Shown piece after piece: positions 26,632 to 34,260 of a DNA stretch of 64,000 bases (position 1 is its first letter; every line of letters begins with the position of its first letter). The notes under the pieces were generated by a model. That model did no database searches and was not told the origin of the DNA. It saw only the letters and a program-made list of their open reading frames with translations. Where the stretch lies: positions 930,001 through 994,000 of the forward strand of contig CBDCOU010000003.1 of assembly GCA_965219935.1 (NCBI GenBank), in the 5' to 3' direction. Origin of the DNA: Bin34 sp965219935. GTDB lineage: Bacteria > Chloroflexota > Anaerolineae > Caldilineales > Caldilineaceae. A program made the translations under genes and the position numbers.

Positions 26632-27840
26632 CTACCGTGCCTCCAGAACCGGCAACTGCCCTGCTTCGCCTTCCAATTCGAGTGTCCAATCAGCGGACCA
26701 TCCCAGGTAGTCGCCCCGGCGGATGCGAATCCATTCGTCGCCGGTTGTGTCGGTTGCCCGGCCCAACGCTTCCAATTCCTCTCCGGCCAGGAGCATGGTC
26801 AGGGAGTAGGCATTGGGATCCGGTCTGCGCCGGAGATGCACGCGGGGATACGCAGTGCGCGCCGACAGGACAACCGGGGTTGGCTGCGGAACGGGGGTGA
26901 CAGTTGGCTGGACAATCGGAATCGGCGTGATGACCGGCACCGGTACCGAAGCTTGTGCGGTGGCTTCGGCCGCGGCCGTTCGGCTTTTGTCGGCGGCTAC
27001 GTAGAGGTTCCAGGCCGTCAGCAAGGCCAGCGCAACAACAATGATGATATTGAACGGCTGTTGGCCTGTTGGTGCGACCCGCTCTGCCACTCGGACAGGC
27101 GGCTTGGGCAATTTTTCTTGGACTTCGGTGGTTTTCCGCGAAACCGCGTAGTCCGGGAACGTGAGGCCAATCCCGTCGCGATGTGCCTGCTCCAGAAGCG
27201 AATCCACATTCAGGAACACGCCCCGCAACTCCGCCAATCGATGGGCGGGCACCGTCCAGAATTGGCGCAGGGAATCAAACCGCAGTTCCTCTTCCGGCAG
27301 AACCGCCAGCAGTTTCCGGCGCAGAAGAACCTGGTTCGTGCGGCCCGGCACAGGTCGGAATTCAACCGATCCGTCCACCACCTTCAGCGCATCGAGAACT
27401 TCCAACCGCTCGGATGTCTGCCTAAGGCCATGGTAGTCAGGTGCTTCCGGAGCCCACTGGCCGGCACCGCGGCCGCTCTCCGACAATGCTGTGAAACGAC
27501 GGCCTGTCTCCCGCATTCCGCGGACACCGGCATCGTACCGTTCCCGCCGGACGGGATCGGACAGGACCGCCCAAGCGTCCTCTATCTTTCGGCGAAGACT
27601 TTCAACGTCTGGGGTTTGGGTACCAAACTGGTCCAACCGGACCATCCATGAGCGATAGGCAACCCTGATCTCGTCAAGGGAGGAATCCAACGGCACTTCC
27701 AGCACATCGTAGTGGAGTACATGGCCTGCGCGACGCTTTCGAAGAATCCTGGCCCATAGCTGATCAACGTCCGTCTCTGGCGCCGACTTCTTGGGAGACA
27801 CCTTGGGGACCGTCGCCATGGCTTGGCCATGTCCGACCAT
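26632..27840 (-). CDS. Membrane protein with J-like domain and C-terminal SH3-like domain
   Basis: This 402-residue protein has an N-terminal J-domain-like helical hairpin (HYDVLEVPLDSSLDEIRVAYRSWMVRLDQFG, then IEDAWAVLSDPVRRERYDAG). The HPD tripeptide is absent, so it is unlikely to stimulate Hsp70. A single membrane helix lies at about 268-285 (FNIIIVVALALLTAWNLYVAA). It is followed by a Pro/Thr/Val-rich linker and an extracytoplasmic bacterial SH3-like domain (PRVHLRRRPDPNAYSLTMLL, then WIRIRRGDYLGWSADW). The layout suggests a cytoplasmic sensor joined to a wall-binding domain. It is convergent with the PBP gene, 21 bases apart, and 21 bases upstream of gcvH. Function is unknown. Confidence 0.78.
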   Translation of the reverse strand: MVGHGQAMATVPKVSPKKSAPETDVDQLWARILRKRRAGHVLHYDVLEVPLDSSLDEIRVAYRSWMVRLDQFGTQTPDVESLRRKIEDAWAVLSDPVRRERYDAGVRGMRETGRRFTALSESGRGAGQWAPEAPDYHGLRQTSERLEVLDALKVVDGSVEFRPVPGRTNQVLLRRKLLAVLPEEELRFDSLRQFWTVPAHRLAELRGVFLNVDSLLEQAHRDGIGLTFPDYAVSRKTTEVQEKLPKPPVRVAERVAPTGQQPFNIIIVVALALLTAWNLYVAADKSRTAAAEATAQASVPVPVITPIPIVQPTVTPVPQPTPVVLSARTAYPRVHLRRRPDPNAYSLTMLLAGEELEALGRATDTTGDEWIRIRRGDYLGWSADWTLELEGEAGQLPVLEAR

Positions 27841-27861
27841 GGCATGTTTGGCCTGCCGCCT

Positions 27862-28248
27862 CTAGGTCTCGGTCAGATTCCGGTATCCGGTTGCATCCAA
27901 AAGGTCCGGATTGCCCGGGCCGGGCGCAACCTCCAGCCTGAGGAACCAGCTGCCATAGGGATCGGAGTTGATCTCCTCGGGATTGTCCAACAGGGTTCCG
28001 TTGACTGCGGCCACTCTGCCCGCCAAAGGCGCGTAGATGTCCGCCGCGGCCTTCACCGACTCGACCGTGGCCATGGTCTGCCCAGCTTCGAAATCCTCGC
28101 CCACCTCGGGCAATTCGACAAACACCACGTCACTGAGCTGGTCCTGGGCGTAGTCGGTGATGCCGACGGTGACAACATTGTCCTGCCGGTCGCACCACTC
28201 GTGCGTGGATGCATACAGCAAATTGGAGGGGACTGAAAAACCGGTCAT
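27862..28248 (-). CDS. gcvH: Glycine cleavage system H protein
   Basis: This 128-residue lipoyl carrier protein has the lipoylation lysine Lys66 in ATVESVKAAADIYAPLAG and the family motifs TVGITDYAQDQLSDVVFVELPEVG. It shuttles the aminomethyl intermediate between GcvP and GcvT. The length is typical. It is 42 bases downstream of gcvT on the same strand, forming a gcvT-gcvH unit. The P-protein gene gcvP is about 18 kb away on the opposite strand. Confidence 0.95.
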   Translation of the reverse strand: MTGFSVPSNLLYASTHEWCDRQDNVVTVGITDYAQDQLSDVVFVELPEVGEDFEAGQTMATVESVKAAADIYAPLAGRVAAVNGTLLDNPEEINSDPYGSWFLRLEVAPGPGNPDLLDATGYRNLTET

Positions 28249-28290
28249 GGTGGGATGATGCGATTGCAGGGATTCCAGTTGCCGACCCGC

Positions 28291-29376
28291 CTAGGCAGGC
28301 CGGGAGTAGAAAGGCTTGGGCACTACCAACGCGGACAGGCGCCGACCTCGGATTTCCACCGTCAACCGTTCCATTTCGGTTGCCGAGGCATCACACAGTG
28401 CCATGCCGATGAATTGATCAAGGGTCGGGCTCTTGTTTCCGGATGTAACCGTACCAATCTGCCGATCCTGATCATAAACGGCATAACCGGCGCGCGGCAC
28501 GCCTTGGTCCTCCATCCGAAAGGCGCACAGCCTGCGCGTTGGTGGTTCGAGCCAAGCCTTGAGCAACGCATCCCGGCCGATGAACCTAGGATTGCGGAAG
28601 GACACGGCCCATGCCAGATCCGCCTCCACCGGGTTGATGTCCTGGCTGATTTCATGCCCGTAGAGTGGCAGGCAGGCCTCCAACCTAAGGGAGTCCCGTG
28701 CCGCCAGCCCGCAGGGTAGCCAACCTCGCGGACGTCCCGTCTCCAGCAGGTGTTGAAACAAGCTGTTTCCCACAGTGCGAGGCAGGACCAGTTCAAACCC
28801 GTCCTCCCCGGTATAGCCGGTCCGGGTTATGAGAACCGATTTCGATTCCCAGGTTGTGGTCCGGGCCTTGAACCGGCGCATGTTGCCCGCATCGATCCCC
28901 AGGACATGCGACACCAACCACACTGCATCCGGACCCTGAACCGCGAGCATCGAGGTCTGTTCCGTGACATCAACGATGTCGACGTCTTGCCCGTCGGCCT
29001 GTCGCCGCAACCATCCCAGATCCTTGTGCCGGTTGACGGCGTTGGCCACCAACAACCAACCTTCCTCCCGCCTAACCGCGATCAGGTCGTCGATCACCGT
29101 CCCGTCGCTGTAGGTCATCAGACTGTAGACGGCGTCGCCCGGTTTGCGCCGCGCCACACTGCGGGTCAGGACACGCAGCAGGAAGTCTGCAACCCCGGCG
29201 CCGCGCAATTCCAGCCGCGCCATGTGGGAGACATCAAACAACCCTCCCGCCCTGCGGACGGCCATGTGCTCCTTGATGGGGCCCGCCGCGTATTGCACAG
29301 GCATCGACCACCCGGAGAAAGCGACCATGCGGCCCTGCAACGCAACGTGCAGGTCGTACAGGCCCGTCTGCAACAT
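28291..29376 (-). CDS. gcvT: Glycine cleavage system T protein (aminomethyltransferase)
   Basis: This 361-residue tetrahydrofolate-dependent enzyme has MVAFSGWSMPVQYAAGPIKEH near the N-terminus and GLFDVSHMARLEL. The folate-site motif RTGYTGEDGFEL lies near residue 185. It transfers the methylene group from GcvH to tetrahydrofolate and releases ammonia. It is 41 bases downstream of ftsH on the same strand, so transcription may run ftsH-gcvT-gcvH. No glycine riboswitch was recognised upstream. Confidence 0.94.
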   Translation of the reverse strand: MLQTGLYDLHVALQGRMVAFSGWSMPVQYAAGPIKEHMAVRRAGGLFDVSHMARLELRGAGVADFLLRVLTRSVARRKPGDAVYSLMTYSDGTVIDDLIAVRREEGWLLVANAVNRHKDLGWLRRQADGQDVDIVDVTEQTSMLAVQGPDAVWLVSHVLGIDAGNMRRFKARTTTWESKSVLITRTGYTGEDGFELVLPRTVGNSLFQHLLETGRPRGWLPCGLAARDSLRLEACLPLYGHEISQDINPVEADLAWAVSFRNPRFIGRDALLKAWLEPPTRRLCAFRMEDQGVPRAGYAVYDQDRQIGTVTSGNKSPTLDQFIGMALCDASATEMERLTVEIRGRRLSALVVPKPFYSRPA

Positions 29377-29417
29377 CGAAGGTCGGGAGGTGGACGGCTG
29401 AACGCCTGAGGCCGGAC

Positions 29418-31271
29418 CTAGGTCGCAGCCTCCAAGTCGGGTTCCGGGAGTGCATCGCCGCTGAAGACGATTTCAAACTCTTCCCTGTTGAGGGTTTCGT
29501 GGGTCAGCAGCGCCGCGGCAACGGCGTCAAGCTGCTCCTTGTGCTTCTTCAGCAACTCGGCCACCCTGGCATGGGACTCTTGGACAATCGCGCGGATCCT
29601 CCCATCAATCGTCTCGCCGGTGGCTGCACTGTAACTGCGCTGTTCGGCCATGTCCCTGCCCAGGAACACAAGTTCCTGCTGCTGACCATATTGAACTTGG
29701 CCCATGTCGTCGGTCATCGCATATCGCGTAACCATCGCCCGAACCATGGCCGTCAGCTGCTGGATGTCGCCGGATGCTCCATTGGTGATGCTGCCGAATT
29801 CGATTTCTTCGGCAACACGGCCCCCCAAACTCACGTCCAGCTGGCTGAGGAACCAACTGCGGGGCACGAGAAACCGGTCGTTTTCGGGAACCATCATCGT
29901 GTACCCGCCGGCCATGCCCCGGGCCATGATGGTGATCAGATGTACAGGATCGGCGTGTTCGCTGAGCCTGGCCACAAGTGCATGGCCCGCCTCGTGATAG
30001 GCAACGATCCGCTTCTCCTCGTCCGTGATGATCCGGCTGCGGCGCTGGGGACCGCCCAAGGCCACGCGCTCCAGGGCTTCCTGCAAATCAGCCATGGTAA
30101 TGGCATCGCGCCCGGCCCTGGCCGCCAAAATTGCACTCTCGTTCACCACGTTTTCGAGGTCGGCACCGACCAGGCCCGGACTTTGCCTTGCAATCGCGGC
30201 CAGATCGATGTCCGGGCTTACGGGCTTGCCCCGGATGTGCACGTCCAGGATGGACTTGCGGCCCTTGATGTCAGGGCGGTCCATGACCACGCGGCGGTCG
30301 AAGCGGCCCGGACGCAACAGGGCCGGGTCCAGAATGTCGGGACGGTTGGTGGCCGCAATCATGATGACGCTGGTGTCCGTATCGAACCCGTCCATCTCGA
30401 CCAGAATCTGGTTGAGGGTCTGTTCCCGCTCGTCGTGGGAGCCTCCCAGTCCGGTGCCGCGGTAGCGGCCAACGGCATCAATTTCATCGATGAAGATGAT
30501 GCAGGGGCTGGCTTTGCGGGCCTGTTCGAACAAGTCGCGGACCCGACTCGCACCGACCCCGACAAACATCTCGACGAATTCGGAACCGGATATGGTGAAG
30601 AACGGCACGTTGGCTTCGCCGGCGGCGGCCTTGGCCATCAGTGTCTTCCCGGTACCGGGAGGCCCCACGAGCAGTACCCCGGCCGGAATGCGAGCGCCCA
30701 GTTCAATGAACTTCTGCGGTTCCTGGAGAAACTCCACTACCTCCTGCAATTCCTCCTTGGCCTCGTCGTTGCCGGCCACGGCCTGGAAGTTAAAGGGGAT
30801 GGTCTCGCCCATGACCATGCGCGCCTTGCTCTTGCCGAACATCATGGCCTGGGAGTTCGCGCCTTGGCTTTGCCGCATGATCAGGAGAAACAGTCCGCCA
30901 ATGAAAATGACCGGCAGCAGATTGAAGACCAACCCGAGCCACCGACCGGCGGAACTGGGCACGTCGGAGATGAACGTAACATCCTGCAGGTCCGCAGGCG
31001 ACACGCCGAGGATGTTCAGGGCTTCGGAAAGGGCGATGCCCGATTCCTTGCGGCTGATGCGCGACTGGCCTTCCAGGCGGTTGACCACCTTGATTTGGTC
31101 ACCCCTGATTACAACCTGTTCAATCGCCCCCTGACTGATCTGGCTGGCCAGCGTGCTGATCGGCAACTCGTCCGTGGTGCCGCGCATGCGAACGGACAGA
31201 TTGAACAGCAGGGCAATGGCTGCCACCAGAATCAGGCTGTAAACCAGGTATCGGCTGCGTTTGGCACTCAA
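29418..31271 (-). CDS. ftsH: ATP-dependent zinc metalloprotease FtsH
   Basis: This 617-residue membrane AAA+ protease has a first helix at about 9-28, an outer domain, and a second helix at 111-132. Walker A GPPGTGKT is at 203-210, Walker B IIFIDEID, the second region of homology AATNRPDILDPALLRPGRFDR, and the zinc site HEAGH at 426-430. It degrades misfolded and regulatory membrane proteins. The start codon is TTG at 31271, preceded by GGTGAG about ten bases upstream. A TATAAT -10 box lies 45 bases upstream. The C-terminus is slightly short of E. coli FtsH, which is usual outside Gammaproteobacteria. Confidence 0.96.
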   Translation of the reverse strand: MSAKRSRYLVYSLILVAAIALLFNLSVRMRGTTDELPISTLASQISQGAIEQVVIRGDQIKVVNRLEGQSRISRKESGIALSEALNILGVSPADLQDVTFISDVPSSAGRWLGLVFNLLPVIFIGGLFLLIMRQSQGANSQAMMFGKSKARMVMGETIPFNFQAVAGNDEAKEELQEVVEFLQEPQKFIELGARIPAGVLLVGPPGTGKTLMAKAAAGEANVPFFTISGSEFVEMFVGVGASRVRDLFEQARKASPCIIFIDEIDAVGRYRGTGLGGSHDEREQTLNQILVEMDGFDTDTSVIMIAATNRPDILDPALLRPGRFDRRVVMDRPDIKGRKSILDVHIRGKPVSPDIDLAAIARQSPGLVGADLENVVNESAILAARAGRDAITMADLQEALERVALGGPQRRSRIITDEEKRIVAYHEAGHALVARLSEHADPVHLITIMARGMAGGYTMMVPENDRFLVPRSWFLSQLDVSLGGRVAEEIEFGSITNGASGDIQQLTAMVRAMVTRYAMTDDMGQVQYGQQQELVFLGRDMAEQRSYSAATGETIDGRIRAIVQESHARVAELLKKHKEQLDAVAAALLTHETLNREEFEIVFSGDALPEPDLEAAT

Positions 31272-31315
31272 ACTGCACTCACCATTCCGGTGGGAGACGT
31301 TCCATATGAACGTCG

Positions 31316-31321
31316 ATTATA
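31316..31321 (-). promoter_or_regulatory. Candidate ftsH promoter -10 box (TATAAT)
   Basis: The minus strand carries a perfect TATAAT, in the context CACTATAAT, 45 bases before the ftsH TTG start. The -35 region at 17 bases (CCTTCC) is weak. The same CACTATAAT context occurs before the PhyH-like gene at 32505-32510. Confidence 0.45.
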
Positions 31322-31404
31322 GTGGGTTGTTCAACGATGGAAGGCCTTGGCCTGCCCCGGACGCGGTTGCCGGATGCGGATTGGTCCGACAGGTGCCCGG
31401 ATTG

Positions 31405-31582
31405 ACATCCATCCTTACGAAGTCCGGAGACAGCGGCCGGACGCATCCGAGCGATGGCCTGCGCGTGCCCAAGGACAGTCCCAGAACCGAGCTTCTGGAA
31501 GAATTGGACGAGTTGAACACGGCGTTGGGGGTGGCTGCGGCCGCGGGTCTGCCGACCGAATTGGTGCAACCAGCCGCACCTT
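31405..31582 (+). pseudogene. N-terminal remnant of a PduO-type cob(I)alamin adenosyltransferase
   Basis: The plus strand reads SILTKSGDSGRT, then GLRVPKDSPRTELLEELDELNTALGVAAAAGLPTELV. This is the diagnostic start of ATP:cob(I)alamin adenosyltransferases (TKTGDxGxT; VxKDxxRxxxxGxxDELN). Key substitutions occur: Gly to Leu before DELN, and the T/S-rich ATP loop is altered. The match ends within about 60 residues, where the convergent PhyH-like gene begins. The remaining two thirds are missing, including the ARG-x-x-CR-type end. It is therefore a broken gene. It overlaps the upstream leader of ftsH on the other strand. Confidence 0.75.
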
Positions 31583-32446
31583 TCAGCAGGTTACGTCCTT
31601 GCCCTCGGCACCAAAAACCTGCAGCCGCTTTTCGTGCGCCTGTTTGCGAGCACTCTCCGGACAGTAATGGAACTGAACGGCTCGCCGTCGCGAATCCGAT
31701 CGGTTGGTCGGAGTGCCGTGGTGGAGCAAGCTGGCGAAGAACAGGACCCCGCCTGGTGGCAGGGGAACGGCCACCGGAGGATCCTGACGGGCATCGGTGT
31801 CGCAGATCTGCCAGTCACGCCGCCTGAAGTGGATAACCGGTCCCTTCCTGTGGGAACCGGGCACGATCACCATGCAGCCGTTGTCCTCGGTAGCTTGGTC
31901 CAAGGCGATCCAGGCCCCCGCCACGCGTGTGTCGAGGTCATAGTTGAAGTACGCGTGGTCTTGGTGCCAAGGTTTTTCACGACCGATACGCGGCGGCTTC
32001 AGCAATGCCATGTCCTGAAAAAGAAGTGGCGTTTCGCCAATCAGGGACTTGACCACCCCGAGCAGCTCGGGATCGAGGGCCAGCTCCATCAGGCTGGGAT
32101 GGAACTCCACAAAGTGCCAGAACTTGCGCACGAAGTCCTGCTTGCGCGTTGCCGTCATCCCGGCCAAGTCATGGTCCCGAGCAATTTTTTCGTAGACCAC
32201 GCCCTTGAAATCGGGGTTTGCACCGTCGAGCAGCGACATGAGCGCGTCCAAGGCCGTATCCAACCGGGACGGGGACAGCCACTGTTCGACCGCCAGATAC
32301 CCGTTCTCACTGAAGAACGCGACTTCGTCAGGCCCGATGTCCGCCATCGTCGGAACGTACTCGGCAAGGCCGACGGTGTCGTATAGACCCTCGGGATAGG
32401 GCTCGCGTCCACCGTCGTCGAATGTACCGACCGCTTGCATTTCCAT
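31583..32446 (-). CDS. Phytanoyl-CoA dioxygenase (PhyH) family enzyme, second copy type
   Basis: This 287-residue Fe(II)/2-oxoglutarate dioxygenase has His161-x-Asp163 in PWHQDHAYF and distal His242/243 in LLHHGTPTNRS, followed by an Arg-rich strand (DSRRRAVQFHY). The distal motif is HHGTPTN rather than the commoner H-x-S/A-x-x-N. The ATG at 32446 begins the conserved domain; an in-frame extension to 32632 encodes non-conserved residues and spans a TATAAT box, so it is rejected. It is distant from the PhyH protein at 14.5 kb, sharing only the core. Substrate unknown. Confidence 0.85.
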   Translation of the reverse strand: MEMQAVGTFDDGGREPYPEGLYDTVGLAEYVPTMADIGPDEVAFFSENGYLAVEQWLSPSRLDTALDALMSLLDGANPDFKGVVYEKIARDHDLAGMTATRKQDFVRKFWHFVEFHPSLMELALDPELLGVVKSLIGETPLLFQDMALLKPPRIGREKPWHQDHAYFNYDLDTRVAGAWIALDQATEDNGCMVIVPGSHRKGPVIHFRRRDWQICDTDARQDPPVAVPLPPGGVLFFASLLHHGTPTNRSDSRRRAVQFHYCPESARKQAHEKRLQVFGAEGKDVTC

Positions 32447-32756
32447 GGGATTGGCAGCCCTTGGCTGTTCGTGGGGCGGCACCTGTGCGTGCCGTACACC
32501 GACAATTATAGTGACCGTCTCGGCACAGGGAAAAGCCACATGCGAATTTCCGACGGCCTTTGTGCCGGCGGTCCGGCCCCGAAGCTCATCCCGCACATGC
32601 ACCTGGCAGCAACGATGGTCGATCCAGTCCAATCGAAAGACACGGGCCGGTAGACGCCCTCGTCAATCGTTGGCGCTACGGTAGACTTGGTGCCGCCTGA
32701 GCGGCCGCACCCGGCTGTGGGCCATCCCTGAAACCAGATGCAGTTAGATTCAACCC
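32447..32756. other. Divergent intergenic region, PhyH-like gene and PLP enzyme
   Basis: About 310 bases hold the two divergent upstream regions. The only element I can point to is the TATAAT box at 32505-32510 for the leftward gene. No RNA gene, ORF with homology or strong repeat is visible. Confidence 0.5.
32505..32510 (-). promoter_or_regulatory. Candidate promoter -10 box (TATAAT) for the PhyH-like gene
   Basis: A perfect TATAAT on the minus strand, in the context CACTATAAT, is 58 bases from the ATG at 32446. The hexamer 17 bases upstream is TTTCCC, a poor -35. Its position supports the shorter gene start. Confidence 0.45.
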
Positions 32757-33977
32757 GTGACCAGCCAATGCTCCAGCGTACCAGGGCCAGGACCATCCAC
32801 GCGCAGCGTGCATGGAGGCGAACCGCGCAGGCGCTCGTCCCTCAGTGTCACGGAGCCAATCGTGACCGGAGTCATGTTCCCGTTCGCGTCCACGGCGGAA
32901 ATGGCGGAGTTTGTGGAGGAACGGCACCGGGCAGGCAGCGAACGGCCCGACTACGCCCGAAACACGAACCCGACGCGCCGGGCGGCCGAATGCAAGCTCA
33001 CGGACCTGGAAGCGGCCGGCACGAACCTGGACGCCGATACCATCCTGACATCCAGCGGCATGGCGGCCGTGAACGGACTGCTGCTGTACGTGCTGAAGGC
33101 AGGCGACCACCTGGTGCTCAGCGACAGCCTGTACCGGGTCACCTGCCAGTTCGCCTGCGAACTGCTGACGCGGTTCGGCGTGGAAGTATCGCTCGTCGAG
33201 ACCGGCTGCCCGGATGCGCTGGAACATGCGGTGCGCCCGGACACCGCCGCCATCCTGGTCGAGTCGCCGTCGAACCCCTTCAACTACTGCACCGATCTTG
33301 AACACCTGTCCCGGATAGGCAGGAGTTGTGGCGCAGTCACAATTGTGGACAGCACGTTTGCCACCCCTTACAACTGCAAACCGCTGGCACACGGCATCGA
33401 CTTCGTAGTCCACAGCGTGACGAAGTACCTGGCGGGCCACAACGACCTGATGGCCGGTTCCATCACCGGCGATCTATGGGAAATCGCAGGTCTTCGCGGA
33501 GTTCAAACCCAGTTGGGATGCGTGGTGGACAGCCACACGGCCTACAGCGTAATCCGCGGCTTGAAGACGTTTGGCCTGCGCATGGCCAGACACAACGCCA
33601 ACGCGCAAGCCTTGGCGGAGATGCTGGAGCAGCATCCCAAAGTCGGCAGGGTCTGGTACGCTGGCCTCGAGTCGCACCCTCAGCACGGGACTGCGACCCG
33701 GTTCATGGAGGGGTTTGGCGGCGTTGTGAGCTTCGATCTGGGGGATCATGAAACGGCGGCGGCCGTCAACGACCGGCTGCAACTGGCCATGCTGGGCGGA
33801 AGCCTGGGAGCCACCGAGACGCTCGTGCACCAGCCGTGGCTGCTGTCCCACTTTGATCAGACCGCCGCCGAACGAAAGGCCATTGGCATCGGCAAGGGGC
33901 TGATCCGCGTTGCCTGCGGAATTGAGGACACGGACGATTTGCTGGCTGACTTCCGCCAAGCGCTGGAGGCGGCCTAA
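32757..33977 (+). CDS. PLP-dependent Cys/Met metabolism enzyme (cystathionine synthase/lyase family)
   Basis: This 406-residue fold I PLP enzyme starts at a GTG. It has the family opening TRSVHGGE, the ring-stacking SDSLYRVTCQ region, ESPSNPFNYCTDL, DSTFATPYNCKPL, and the Schiff-base lysine Lys223 in HSVTKYLAGHND. Members interconvert cysteine, homocysteine and methionine precursors in the cytoplasm. Whether it is a gamma-synthase, gamma-lyase or O-acetylhomoserine sulfhydrylase cannot be told from sequence alone. Its 3' end overlaps the convergent mycoredoxin-like gene by four bases. Confidence 0.9.
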   Translation: MTSQCSSVPGPGPSTRSVHGGEPRRRSSLSVTEPIVTGVMFPFASTAEMAEFVEERHRAGSERPDYARNTNPTRRAAECKLTDLEAAGTNLDADTILTSSGMAAVNGLLLYVLKAGDHLVLSDSLYRVTCQFACELLTRFGVEVSLVETGCPDALEHAVRPDTAAILVESPSNPFNYCTDLEHLSRIGRSCGAVTIVDSTFATPYNCKPLAHGIDFVVHSVTKYLAGHNDLMAGSITGDLWEIAGLRGVQTQLGCVVDSHTAYSVIRGLKTFGLRMARHNANAQALAEMLEQHPKVGRVWYAGLESHPQHGTATRFMEGFGGVVSFDLGDHETAAAVNDRLQLAMLGGSLGATETLVHQPWLLSHFDQTAAERKAIGIGKGLIRVACGIEDTDDLLADFRQALEAA

Positions 33978-34243
33978 CCGGCCAGGTTGAGTTCCTCAAT
34001 GCGATTGCGCAGGACCACCACGCTGGGCTCGGTCAGGGTGGATCCGTCCGCGAACACGATGGTGGGAACGGATCGGCTGCCGTTGTTGATCGATAGGACG
34101 GTTTCGACCGCGTCGGGATCCTGCTCGATGTTGATGTCGGTATAGTCCACCTTCATCGCATCGAGAACCTTCTTGGCCATGATGCAATCCGGGCACCAAG
34201 TGGTGCTGTAGACAACAACCTGCGAATCGTTCCGGTCTGACAT
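33974..34243 (-). CDS. Glutaredoxin/mycoredoxin-like protein
   Basis: This 89-residue thioredoxin-fold protein has active site Cys17-Pro-Asp-Cys20 in STTWCPDCIMAKKVLD, the cis-Pro in SVPTIVFADGS, and DINIEQDPDA. It lacks a signal peptide, so it reduces mixed disulfides in the cytoplasm. The CPDC site differs from the CPYC of classical glutaredoxins and resembles actinobacterial or Chloroflexota mycoredoxins. It overlaps by four bases the end of the sulfur amino acid enzyme gene and is divergent from the FAD/Fe-S oxidoreductase gene, 17 bases away. Confidence 0.88.
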   Translation of the reverse strand: MSDRNDSQVVVYSTTWCPDCIMAKKVLDAMKVDYTDINIEQDPDAVETVLSINNGSRSVPTIVFADGSTLTEPSVVVLRNRIEELNLAG

Positions 34244-34260
34244 GTGCTACCTGCCCCTCG

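Noticed and set aside
31316..31321. TATAAT box before ftsH taken as a promoter for the rightward PduO remnant
   Set aside because: On the plus strand this hexamer reads ATTATA, so it serves only the leftward ftsH gene.
32447..32632. N-terminal extension of the PhyH-like gene to 32632
   Set aside because: The extension is not conserved-looking and spans a perfect TATAAT box.
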